Source: Agarophyton chilense (taxonomy: Eukaryota; Rhodophyta; Florideophyceae; Gracilariales; Gracilariaceae). Taken from it: 64,000 nt of DNA. The number at the start of each line of letters is the position of its first letter. Positions within the stretch are counted from its first letter, which is position 1. Below the pieces are notes generated by a model. It was not told the origin of the DNA and searched no databases. It saw only the letters and a list, made by a program, of their open reading frames with translations. Shown one piece after another: positions 19,144 through 29,560 of the stretch. A program made the translations under genes and the position numbers. The stretch lies in NCBI GenBank assembly GCA_030374765.1, contig JARGXX010000116.1, positions 806,001 to 870,000 of the forward strand. The letters run 5' to 3'.

Positions 19144-19902
19144 ATGGATGACGCTCGACGCCACGCGGGTGCCGCCACTGGAAACGACCTCTGTCCCTAC
19201 TGCCACGCGCTCTTCGAGTCTTTTTCGGCCGTTGTCGACCACATGCAACGCAAAGAATGCCACCAGCGCTACATGCCGCCGCCGCCACCGCGACTTGCGT
19301 CAGAGGCTGAGGAGGAGAGAGCACACGCGCACGCGACCAAGGGTGTTGCGCTTGTGCTGCGCGCTTTGGGCGACGAGTTGCGCCGTTGCGGACGCTGCAC
19401 AGCGTGGGGCGCCGCTTTCGCGCCGTCGCTGCTGGAGCAGCAGTTGTTGCCACAGCAGGCGCAGCAGGCGCAGCAGGCGCAGCAGACGCAGCAGACGCAG
19501 CAGGCGCAACAGGCGCAACAGGCGCAGCGCGAAGCCGACAGGGATGCGTCGGCTTTGCAGTGGGAACGCGTGAGCGAGAGAGATAGAGACGGGAAAGAAG
19601 GAGAGCGTGGCAGTCGACGCAGGCGCGGTACCAAACAGCGGCTGCTGTGCACCCAGTGTGGCGCAATACTGTCCAACATGGGCAACCTAAACCGCCACAT
19701 CCGCGCCGTGCACTTTGACATCCGCCGCTTCAAGTGCCCCTACTGTCCCTGGGCTTTTCACCGCCGTAGCGAGCGCAGCTCTCACGTTCTGCGGGTGCAC
19801 TACGTCGTCAAGGCCCACCGTTGTACGCGCTGCGAGAAGTGCTACACCCGCAAGGAGCATCTGCAGCGCCACTTGCTCTCCGATCACCCCAAACGCTGGT
19901 GA
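19144..19902 (+). CDS. C2H2 zinc-finger protein with Gln/Ala tract
   Basis: A 252-residue single-exon protein starting at ATG 19144; the frame is open further left only from a GTG. Finger 1 is near the N terminus (LCPYCHALFES...HMQRKECH). A run of about ten QQA/QQT units follows, encoded by a 9-bp repeat cagcaggcg (about 19453-19530), then a basic charged linker. Three fingers close the protein: LLCTQCGAILSNMGNLNRH..H, FKCPYCPWAFHRRSERSSH..H and HRCTRCEKCYTRKEHLQRH..H. The linkers between the last fingers are short, as in DNA-binding arrays. It is probably a nuclear transcription factor; the target is unknown. High GC and strong composition bias set it apart from the AT-rich sequence to its right. 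A second gene of the same plan lies at 36.1-36.9 kb. Confidence 0.82.
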   Translation: MDDARRHAGAATGNDLCPYCHALFESFSAVVDHMQRKECHQRYMPPPPPRLASEAEEERAHAHATKGVALVLRALGDELRRCGRCTAWGAAFAPSLLEQQLLPQQAQQAQQAQQTQQTQQAQQAQQAQREADRDASALQWERVSERDRDGKEGERGSRRRRGTKQRLLCTQCGAILSNMGNLNRHIRAVHFDIRRFKCPYCPWAFHRRSERSSHVLRVHYVVKAHRCTRCEKCYTRKEHLQRHLLSDHPKRW

Positions 19903-22289
19903 AAGCGCCCCGAGTCTTGTGAGCGCACTTCTTCGGCGGTTTGAAGCGCCACCGCAGATGCTTTATTCCCCCATCTGCCCCGGATTATTATACCACAAGC
20001 ACCCACAAAGCTCCACACACATTTGCCTTTTTTAAGTAATGATTTCTTCTTTATGGTTTAGACCCTCATTTCCAGCGTATTTGTTATTCTGAAATAAGGG
20101 AAAAAAATCGGAATAGCTTTGTTTCGTGTTACACGTATTTTACAGTTTATTTGAGGTGCATGCGGAGGAGGCGGAAACGAAGGCGAAGGCGAAGGCGAAG
20201 ACAATTACCTTAAGCGCATTAAGAATGGATCTCACGCTTGCCGTGCTTTTCCATCAACAGAAGACACAAACTGCCTTGCATACAGACATGCCGGTGCAAC
20301 AAGGCTTCGCTACGTCATCAAGAGCATCTGTGTTAAGGTTAGCGTGCGTCTGGGCTTCATTCACACGACGCATGTTTTGTTGTTGTTGCTAGAAAATGGA
20401 TGCGATTTGCATATTCGATGTATAAGCTCGGATAAGGCTGACGAAATGCACCAATTGCTTTTATGTACATTGGCTAAGCTGTTGAGGTGTGATGCTCATT
20501 CCAACAGCTGTTGCCATTTGCGTAATGACAAGGTACTGTTCCAGCGCAGGTCCTGGCAGTACAAACAAAAGTAATAATTTAGTAGATGCCGTCGAGGCAT
20601 GCTGCTAAAAACTTGCTTATTTGTAATTTTGGTCGAAAACAAAAATATATGTTTGCTACTAAAAAATCGGGACAATCCAAAAGCAGCCGTTATTCCCAAA
20701 ATAAGTTCGGTTTTTCCTTATTTAAAAAGGACTATTTCATTCGTTTAAAAAATGTCCTCTTCATTTTATTGCTTACATATCTTGTACGTTTCTTCTTTAT
20801 TACTTTCGATCATAATAAGAGCATGTCTACCGCAGTAAATCTATCCGGTTTTTTACATGCCGCTGGGCTAAATTGCAACTATACCTCGGGTTATGAAATC
20901 TATCCTATTCATTGCTCTTTAATGTTTAGATCAGAGTTCCTCTTTAAGGCTGAAGTGTATCTAATGGAAGGAATAGAGAAGACAGCATTATTCTCTTTTT
21001 TGGACAGTCAAGGAAAGATTTGGCGCCAACTGCTTATTCCCCAACCCAAACACCCTTACAATTTCTGCTGTCCATATAAAAACACCATGGCACCTTTCTC
21101 TCTTCCTTACCACCTCTGACTTTTCCGCGGTGAGCCACAGTCTTACCTTCATGGGCCGTGGGAACAGTTTGGACGTTTAAGAGAACGAAACGCTTGCAAT
21201 GACGTGGGTCGGGCATGAGAAGACCCCGTTGCCGGATTTGATCAAACAAGAAAGGTTTTCATAGAGATCGTCAAACATCGCTCCGTTAGACTACCTCATG
21301 CTTCGAGTAAGTTTAAAGAATAGTACTGATCTTAAACAAAACAAAGTACTGGGAAAAACTTCTCATACATGTCTGCAGACGTCCAGAAGTTTTGTGTAGC
21401 AACGTGCAAAGTACAGACATCAAACCAGATCATAGTATCAGACATTAAAGTTGCCTCAGTTTCAGTGGTCATCCATCTGGATAAAAAACATAATCTAATA
21501 CGATTTCAAGATCTTTTACCCAAAAAAGTGGCTGTTTTTTGACGCATGGAAAATGTTCCTTCACAACGAAAAGTGGTTTGCGTCGCAATCAACTGAATCA
21601 CATCACAGCCGTGATGATGTCCATGATGACGACAATAGCTCTTCCGAGACTCTCAAACGTACTACGATCAGAAAAGTGCTTAAACGTGAAAAAGAAAAAC
21701 TTTTTAACAGAGGCTAATGTAGAGCGAAAGTGACTAAACAGAAAGATATATGAGCACAAACTGTCCGATCTATGGCATCGTCCGCAAAGCGCAACTCAGA
21801 AATACTGGAAGAGAAAAATGCGATAGCCATCTTCTCCCTCCCTGAATTCCAGAGCAAGAGAGAAACGGCAGCATTCCTCAACGCGCTACACATACTTTAT
21901 CTACCAAACGCCCTAATAAGGGCCCCAAAGCGATGTCACTAGCGCACTGCGAGTCTCTATTGCAGAGATGATGGCTGGAACGACGGCTACAAGCGCAGTG
22001 AGGAGCTTTTAGAGAACAAAACAGCCCTATTGCATACGAAATTTTTTCGGGGGCTCCCACCACCCCGAAAAAGACCCCCTGACCCCACTTTTTAGGCGCT
22101 TCGCGCCGTTTTTGCATAACTACAGTGTTTTTTATTGCAGAGCCGGCGACGAGAGTATTCGATCTGCCATTCCGACGTCATCTTTTTGCTGCGAACGTGC
22201 CTAGATATGCTGAATGAAGTCGTGCTTCAGGGAGCAGTTATCAATTGTACTGACGATTTTCGATAATGTGACGCGATCATCGAAGACCA
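19903..22289. other. AT-rich spacer without recognised gene
   Basis: About 2.4 kb with AT-rich stretches and simple repeats such as gaaggc units near 20180-20200. One frame of 177 codons lies at 20586-21119 (listed separately). A short hairpin, ggcgcttcgcgcc, followed by T residues lies near 22098. Nothing here matches a known protein family by eye; decayed transposon sequence is likely given what follows. Confidence 0.45.
20586..21119 (+). CDS. Uncertain 177-codon open frame with one hydrophobic segment
   Basis: The frame starts at an ATG and runs 534 bp in AT-rich DNA. The translation is basic at first, then has one long hydrophobic stretch (NVLFILLLTYLVRFFF, about residues 57-72), then a Cys-containing C-terminal half. 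In AT-rich DNA a random frame is often shorter than this, yet I see no family motif, no coding-like composition shared with neighbours and no obvious promoter. It may be a species-specific membrane protein, a remnant or chance. Confidence 0.2.
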   Translation: MPSRHAAKNLLICNFGRKQKYMFATKKSGQSKSSRYSQNKFGFSLFKKDYFIRLKNVLFILLLTYLVRFFFITFDHNKSMSTAVNLSGFLHAAGLNCNYTSGYEIYPIHCSLMFRSEFLFKAEVYLMEGIEKTALFSFLDSQGKIWRQLLIPQPKHPYNFCCPYKNTMAPFSLPYHL

Positions 22290-22740
22290 TGTCTGAGAAG
22301 CACAGATATCGCCCAGTAGTTCTTGAATAGCTTTTTAGAACTTTCATTTGAATCTCTGGCCTTTATTGAACATCGCTACGGCCTGTTCGAAATGCGTCAG
22401 ACCGTTCAGGCAACTCTTGTAGGAGTTCCTTCTGTCCTCAACGACCATGACGTGAAGTATAATGCACGTTTTCATAACATATTCTATGTCCGTGCGGTTC
22501 CCCCTTCTCCATGGTCTCTGCAGAATGTTAAAACGAGCTAAAATGACACCAATAATGCGCTTTATATCCTTTCTCAAGTCCTCTTGGGCTTTCGAGTACG
22601 CACTTTCCTTTTACCCGATTGCACCTTTGATGATTTTGGCAAACATGGCCCAAATCGGGTAGATTCCGTCTGCAAAATAGTGAAGCATAGTGCTTGGGGT
22701 TCCGTTTACCGCGTAGGATAGAGAAGGTGGAAATGTCCAT
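22290..22740 (-). mobile_element. PIF/Harbinger transposase fragment (C-terminal part)
   Basis: On the minus strand a single frame shows YFADGIYPIWAMFAKIIKG followed by KAQEDLRKDIKRIIGV, LARFNILQRPWRR and ILHVMVVEDRR. This is the C-terminal region of Harbinger/PIF nucleases, whose hallmark is LADGIYPxWxxF, then KAQExxRKDVERxFGVLQARF and the ILHNMIIEDE block. One in-frame stop lies between IKGAIG and KESAYSKAQE. The N-terminal catalytic part is missing: homology ends near 22740, where sequence resembling a Ty3/gypsy gag begins on the other strand. It is therefore a truncated dead DNA transposon. Confidence 0.8.
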
Positions 22741-22755
22741 TCTACGGACGAGAAG

Positions 22756-25700
22756 ATGACACGTTTTTTCGATGGACTCGATCCAACTATGAAGTCATTG
22801 GTAGCCCGTCATCGGAAGAAGCACTTGAGAATCAGTTTTCTGGAATTAGTGCAGTATGCACAGGCTGAAGGTGAAGCCGTTCGCGCTCGTCGCTGAGGTG
22901 GAACACGTCGTCTAGTGATATACATCGTTGCTAACAGGGATATAAAACGCCCTATCAAGCGAGGCAAGGTTTTGCATCAGGAGTCGCCAGAGGAATCACG
23001 GGTTTCGACTTTTACGCCTTATGATGCCAACTATACTGTAGAAGACGCAGCTAAATATCTGGATGATCCAGAGGGGTCAGTACGTACTATGGATTTGCCG
23101 TCAACTGATTCCCATGTGGAAGATGATATATTGGCTATGGAGCCAGGCCGTTATCCTTACAGAAGGAGTCGGATGGTCCGGCCAGTGGATGGATTTACTT
23201 CTCACAAGCCTGATTAGGTGGATACCCGTGGTACAGAACAGCCAAAGCGGAGGTTGAACAGGGACGGCCTGATATGTTATGGGTGCCATGGAAGACATCA
23301 TTTGTCATCAAAGTGCACTCTGCTCTTTACACATGGAGTTGTCTCGAACTATGAAGCTCTCCCGGAGTAAGAACGAACCTTTGTACCAGGACAATCATAT
23401 TGGAAGGCCAAAGCTTGAGGAATTGCGGATATGGTACGCAGAACTCATGCGAGAGCTCAGAACTGTGAAAGATCACAGGTTTCAGCCCCAGAGGTACAGA
23501 AGAACGCCGATAAGGCGAGGGCGAAACCCGCGTCATCGGGAAATTAAGTGAGGGAGCCCTCAGGGTGTTAGGTGGATTCAAACCCACCATACCGATCGGG
23601 GTACCAACATTGCCCCGCTCCTTGGAATTTAAGCCGAAGATCCTACTGAGACCAGCACGATTTTCGAATGTCAGAAACTATGAACAGTTTGACTGAATGT
23701 TGAAACGTCCTTAAGGTTGATGTATGTGCCCAAGTAGGAGGACGAGTCACGTCATGATTATAGCCCGAGGGAACTACAAGGTCTATGCCGACGTCGGCTC
23801 TTCTCAAGCGCTGTTATCGCGAAGCCTCGCTGTATTGGATACGGGTGCAGGCCCAAGCTTTATCAGGTTGTCTGAATTCTGCGAAGACGAGCGAGCTCGA
23901 ATACAATAGAAACAGATACCGGATATCCGGGATGCAAAGAAGAGACCAATAAAGTCTATTGGAACAATACGGCTTGTCGCTCGCTTGGGAAATCATGTTT
24001 TCATGTTAACGTTTATTTTGTGTATCACATTGGCTGCACCATTTGTGCTGGGTTGTGACTACCGTGACAATTTTGTCGAATTGATTCGTTTGAAGAATTG
24101 GGAAGTGGAGCTGGATGATGGCTCTACAGTGCCAATCGTGCGCAGACCTCTGCGGCGATCCGCTTCATTTGAACCATTACCACCGTCATTGGAATACGAA
24201 GCCTCACTGGGCAGAACATCTCCGAGGACTAGGGTGTGTAAACTAACAGTGATACCACCAAAAAGTCAAACATGGGTATCATTCGTTACTGAGAAGCACG
24301 GACTTATCGTTATTCAGCCGAACGTGGCACTGTATCAAACTAGTGAATTGCTAGTCGTTAACGGCATTGCGCAGGTTAACCCGAAGATCCCTTCCAAGAT
24401 ATTGGTGAGCAATGTTGACTCTGAAGAGCGTCGCTTACACAAGAATCAGCTCTTGGGCATGGCGCTGCCACGCCCTTTAGTTGGGATACCGACACACATA
24501 CTGACGGCAGACGTCTTAAGAGTAACGCCCACTGGCGTGCAGACGTCGACAGCGACAGAAGCGGTCGAGAACACGAAGAAAATGAAGAAAGAGAATATCT
24601 CTAGAGAAGAGATGGAAGAAGCCCTCGAGGGCGTGAAGATGGAACAAGTTAGTGAGGGGTATAAAGGAAGATTGCGCTGATTGCTGCTGAAGTTTTCAAA
24701 TATGTGGAGTGGACGAATTGGCCAGATTGCGGATACAGAACATCATATTGACGTTGTACAGGGTACACGACCCATCGCTCAATTACCGTATCGAGCAGGC
24801 CTGCGAACTCGTCAGATCAAGCAAGAACATGTGAAATCCATGTTGGAGAAGAGAATTATTGAGCCAGCTCAATCAGCAACCTTCCGTTTTACGTGGTCAA
24901 TCCACCTGCGTCCTATGAAGATCTCGACACCCCTCTGGTTCAGCAGACTTCTGCAACGCCTAGAGGTTCCATTCCAATCTACCGAACTGCCCCTTTGCCG
25001 CAATCGGCTTCCAGTCCTGGTCCTGCATATCTTTCCTCCACAGCAGCTGTTCTGCAACCTGGGTTCTCCTCCGTACAGAGGTTCCCACATTACGCGGACT
25101 TCGTCGGCGGAGACCCCCTGCAGCACACTGCATTATACGCGCGGGCAACTTGGGTTTTCCCTGCGGCGGTCCGCCACAAAGTTCTGAGGAATCAGTATGT
25201 GGTCGCTGGTCGCCTTCTCGATGGTATCCCGTGGCATGCGTTGTCTACGACAGATTGGTTGAGCCATTGCGCCCTTCCAAACAATGCGATCAGTCGCTTC
25301 GGAAACGAGAGCTTGCTCAAAGCGCGCGAACGATTCACCCGTCTGGTGTACCAGCGATTACGCCGCATCATCGGCTCGGTGCCTTTCAATGAGGATTGGC
25401 AATTCGATATTTGGTGTGCCGGAAAAAACGGCGAGGCCTACTCGTATGTCGAGAACCTAGCGGCTTTGGATGTCCAGAGGTGGAGCGGTGTTCAGGGAGT
25501 ATCCAACGTGGCCCTCTGTTCGGACAGTCCTCAATTACGCTCGGAATTCCGCTATCTCTGAAAACGGGATAATCCTTATTGGGAACTCCCCCGGTGGGAA
25601 TGCCGTACCAGATCTCGACTGGGATAATTGATTTCATACCAGATGCTCGAAGTAGATTGAATTCAGTATAAATTGCGCGTCGGGCGCTACGTGCCGATTC

Positions 25701-25900
25701 CTCAATATTGGCGTGAGATCGAGAGTTCTCGTGGCTGTCCTGTAAAGCTCCCTCCTTCAATCACCTATGTAGGTTCCTTACTTGCGAATGATCCGTTTTC
25801 CGGTTATTGGGTAGTCGTCTACAGTAAATTCATCGCGAAGATGGCATTGTTCATCCTATGGGATGTGTACGACACATATCGTTTGTAGTATATGAGCACG
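22756..25900 (+). mobile_element. Fossil Ty3/gypsy LTR retrotransposon (gag-pol remnant)
   Basis: Recognisable parts in order on the + strand: a gag-like stretch with FFDGLDPTMKSL (about 22760), a CCHC zinc knuckle CYGCHGRHHLSSKC (about 23276), an aspartic-protease site VLDTGAGPSF (about 23838), a reverse-transcriptase beginning with HHIDVVQGTRPIAQLPYRAG (about 24740), and a weak integrase-core resemblance (about 25670-25880). The reverse-transcriptase body is largely gone. The element is old and clearly broken in many places. I could not find LTRs. An ORF at 24893-25561 in this interval matches nothing I know. Confidence 0.7.
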
Positions 25901-25959
25901 ATTGCTCCACGACTTGCGAGAAAACTTGATCTGTCGCTCGTCCTGGTCTCACGCGCCTG

Positions 25960-26526
25960 ATGAATGTCAGCGACCAGATTGACTGGACCCTTGTTCATTC
26001 TGAAGATCAGGCTAGAGGACGTCCTCGTCGCGACTTTTCTCCCGGAAGAATCGGTCCCGGCGGTGACTTCGCCTGGTACGACCCCTGGACTAACCAGCAT
26101 ATCGACGGGTATCACGCCAAAGTTCTGCGGAAAACTCCGCGAGCAATGCCTCAAACCCAGCCGACTGGTTACATACATGAGCCAACTGCTCAGAATGCAG
26201 ACGCACTCGTCGACGAGATGCAAGAAGTCGATTACGACGAAGAGCCAGAAGAGGTCATCCTCGAGGATCCCGCTTTGGATGAGAAGGACGGCATAGAGCC
26301 AGTGATCCATGCAGCGATGCAGAGCGCTGTGCCTGATCCAGTTCGACCCGCAGTGGCTTCCCACGATGCCGAGCTTGGCAATCTGAGGCAGTTCCTCCAA
26401 GACGCTGGGCTCCCTCTCCACCTTGTTCGAGGAAATCGACAGAAGATGCTGAATCTCTTGCACTCCTCGATGGGTATCAACTCGGATAACACGAATCCCT
26501 ATCTTTCTTGCCTGTGGGCACTGTAA
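25960..26526 (+). other. Uncharacterised acidic open frame inside the fossil region
   Basis: An open frame of 188 codons with a strongly acidic middle (EEPEEVILEDPALDEK) and no domain I recognise. It lies directly after the weak integrase resemblance of the Ty3/gypsy fossil, so it is most simply explained as the 3' part of that element or of a nested one. I would not annotate it as a host gene. Confidence 0.3.
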
Positions 26527-26701
26527 CAAACGGACTAGCGGTAGTCTTGAGATAACAAAATAAAACACTATGATCTTCTTAAACTTCTTTGCTTTTTCTT
26601 CTTTCTGCGAGGCCTCCCCTCTTCTTGCTTCACTTCTAACTTCTTTTGGACCTCCATTTCATTCTTCCACCTCCTGGACCTACTTCATACTCCTGTACGG
26701 A

Positions 26702-27871
26702 TCAGATTCGATCAGGCTCTCCTGACACAACCAAACCGACGAGAGCGCCATCAATATTGTCTAGGACATCCAGTTTAGCACGTCGGCAGTACGCGAGCAC
26801 CTGTGATCGTCGTATATTGCGTATGGACTCCCATGTATCGTCTTCGGGTTGATACCCATTCCAACGAACTTTAAAGAGGAAACTTTTGCATGCCATCCAT
26901 GATCTAGAATTCGTTCGATAGTGTATTACATCTCCTCCGTGGCGGACTCCTCAGTCGGGGTGACACTCCTGTCGACAGGTTCCGTAGCGTTCGCTGTAGC
27001 GTTTGGAATCGTGCCTTCACTTTCTGCTGTCTCATCCCCCTCCGGGGTTCTCAAAGCTAGTCGTCTGGTTTTCCTATATCTTTCCGGTCTGGCCGGTGCT
27101 TCCAACTTCCTTCTCTGTTTTTCCGAACCTTGCGGCGAAAACGCGACTTCAGTTAGCCCTGTACGTCTCAATCTTGCCCCGTTGGGCTTCTTCTCTTCCG
27201 GATTTAAGGTGTCCGGATGTTCTGGGGGTCTCCCCAAATGCTCGGTATCTGCCGCAAATGGGTCAGCCGATACAGTCATACTGTCTCCATGTGGCCTCTT
27301 CACAACTGCGGTGTCCCTTGTGGAATTCTTCTTTTCTTGAGACCTGCTGCGCTTCTCGAGGAGAGTTACGGTTTTCAATCCGTTTTGCGGAAATTGGCTT
27401 GCTGATCTCAGCTTTGGTTCCTTCTGATTCTACGCTAATTGGCGATTCTGTTCTGTTATCAGGACACCCTGTATAGCCTTCACGACTTCTGATACGTGAG
27501 GTTTCATCCTCAATTTTTCTCGCATCAACCGCGTGGTCTGAGGGAGGGACTGCAGTTCGCTGCGCGCTCACAGTGCGGATCGCCGTGTCTCCCCTCACTG
27601 CCACAATGTGAGCTTTGATTATGTCATGGGCGGATGCGCCGTTTGGCGCAGAACTGTTGTTCAGTTCTGTAAGTCGGATCTTCGAACTTTTTTCACCACG
27701 TGGCAATTTTGGAATTATTTTGCCCTGCGGCGGTTCGTCCGCAAGCTCCTGCACAACTAGGAGCTGTGGTGGCTCTTGCACCTCAATATCGCCACGTGTG
27801 GACTTTTTCCGCTCTACTTCAGCTTCTCGATGTGGCGCACCAACTACTAAGTCGCGAGAAATGCGCTCCAT
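26702..27871 (-). mobile_element. Fossil Ty3/gypsy piece with chromodomain, opposite orientation
   Basis: At about 26770-26896 the minus strand encodes FLFKVRWNGYQPEDDTWESI, a clear chromodomain of the kind found at the C terminus of chromovirus integrases. Upstream on the same strand (26926-27871) are charged, Pro/Glu/Arg-rich open stretches without a recognised domain. Because it faces the opposite way to the gag-pol remnant at 22.8-25.9 kb, it is a second insertion or an inverted fragment. It is broken and looks old. Confidence 0.6.
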
Positions 27872-28879
27872 CTCAGTACCTCTCCCTATTTCGGCTTTGA
27901 ACTGTTTCTAGGTTTTAGCTTCAAATGGTTGCTGACTTAATGCATATCGCTGGCTTTGTAAAACTTCAGATAAATGTACAAACGACTTACACGATTTTGT
28001 TCTTTAAGAAAGCAATTGATCAGTGCAATACTATCATTGTTCATTAGACCTTCCACGGAGAAAATAGACTACCACGTAGTCATCGAGATTTATGCAATAT
28101 CCCATGCCAGACCTATCATAATTTAAAATAACTACGCAGTTACATAGTTCATGTAACAAAAAGTTTGAATTGTTAGAGATACTGTGCCTCAACAACGTAC
28201 ACGTTATGAGTCGACAACTGTCCGAGTACAAACGCATATACCTATTGAATTCGATAGCAGCTCTATCATACACACAGTAAGAGAATACTTGTTCCTTCAC
28301 TCGATCGCTTCTGGACTGTAACCTTATAAGTAGGTAGACCAAATAGCTCGAGACTCTTATCGAAAGTGCCGTTTCATTTCGTCAAGTATTCCTTTGTCGC
28401 GTTCAAATTTCCAGAAAAACACTTTCTATCCTCAGAGCAGACAAAAACAGCCCTTGAATTTCTAACCGGAGCCAAGTTAAATCACGAGTAGAAGATGGAC
28501 AAATACAACACAACCCTCGACTTTTCCGACAGCGATGAAGAGTGTGAGTCCGAGTTTCCTGTATTCGATTAATTTTCAGAAACATTGGATCTTATACAGT
28601 TTAACGCATGACCGATTTTAATGCAAGAGAATTTCAGACATTATGGAATGGAGTAGAGAAACCAGTGCGAAATTTTTGGAACAATGTTCGTTGAAGAGCA
28701 ACGTCCTCCAGGGAGGTTTTTGGGGACTTAAGTTTTTTCCGGAGCCTCCAGCGTGCAACCTCGATATGAGTAGGAGTAATCCGTTTTCACGGCGATGGCC
28801 GGAACGCCGGTGATGCACCGGCGGGACCGGGTGCCATACGCGTGGCCGCAGCGCCCGCGCGACACGTGGCCGCCAGATT
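27872..28879. other. Spacer between LTR fossils
   Basis: About 1 kb without a supportable gene. A short acidic frame begins at 28495 (MDKYNTTLDFSDSDEE) and stops within 25 codons. It could be the N-terminal exon of some decayed transposase, but nothing confirms this. Confidence 0.35.
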
Positions 28880-29560
28880 GGCCCCTTTATTAGACGGACA
28901 TTTAGCTATTTAGGATAGACTTTATTTATTCTATTCTACGGTGACTACAGTACTTAGGCCGCCGGCCTCGCGGCCGCCGGTCCAGTAAAGTCTCCCCAAC
29001 AAGGGTGATCTTGGTCTTCCAGATCTTGACTCTGGGTCGAACCGCCTGCGCGGATATACAACTCCTTACGGAGGGATTTCCCGTGGTGCACGGCTTCCCA
29101 ACCCCCTTGGACGTTCAAGCAGCCTTCGTGTGTTGGGTATCTATTCCCACTTTCGTGGTTCCGCCCGTATATACGGTTTGCTACACCCGGCAGTGCCGGC
29201 TATTCCCGAGTCCCCTCTTGCGACTCGTGGTCAACCTCGCCCTCTTGCCTCCGTTCCCATTTTCCTTCCCTTTCCTCCCCTTCATTGGGCAATTCCCGCT
29301 CTTGCGGCTCGCACTGACACCTGTCGTGCTCGCCACTCTCGTGGGTTTTGCCTCCTTAGAGGATACGCAAGCACTGCTTCGCCGGATATTCTCGGCTTCT
29401 TTCAGCCTCCCTGCGCTCGTCGCGACGGTTCGGCTTTGGATTACACCCGGCATTGCGCGCCGATCCCTGGGAGGGCTCTACCGCGCCGGTTACCTCGTGA
29501 AAGGAAGATCCGGACGTCTTCGTAGGTTTTCCTCCTTGGGGGCATTGTCCTACATTCGTG
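28880..29560. mobile_element. Segment of unknown origin abutting the copia reverse transcriptase
   Basis: Here the recognisable copia reverse-transcriptase homology (seen to the right on the minus strand) stops abruptly. The segment is pyrimidine-rich on the + strand, with many cct/tcc runs between 29200 and 29300, and a GC palindrome-like block ggccgccgg near 28961-28981. It keeps a 236-codon frame on the + strand that continues antisense into the reverse transcriptase, so that frame is a composition effect. It may be an inserted non-autonomous element or an unrelated sequence at a truncation junction. Confidence 0.4.

Noticed and set aside
23560-23600. tRNA-like T-arm (ggtggattcaaacccacc)
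   Set aside because: No acceptor stem, D-arm or anticodon arm can be placed around it, and it lies inside a decayed retroelement.
25819-26568. 249-codon minus-strand frame
   Set aside because: It is antisense to the acidic + frame at 25960-26526 and to the integrase-like remnant, and has no domain.
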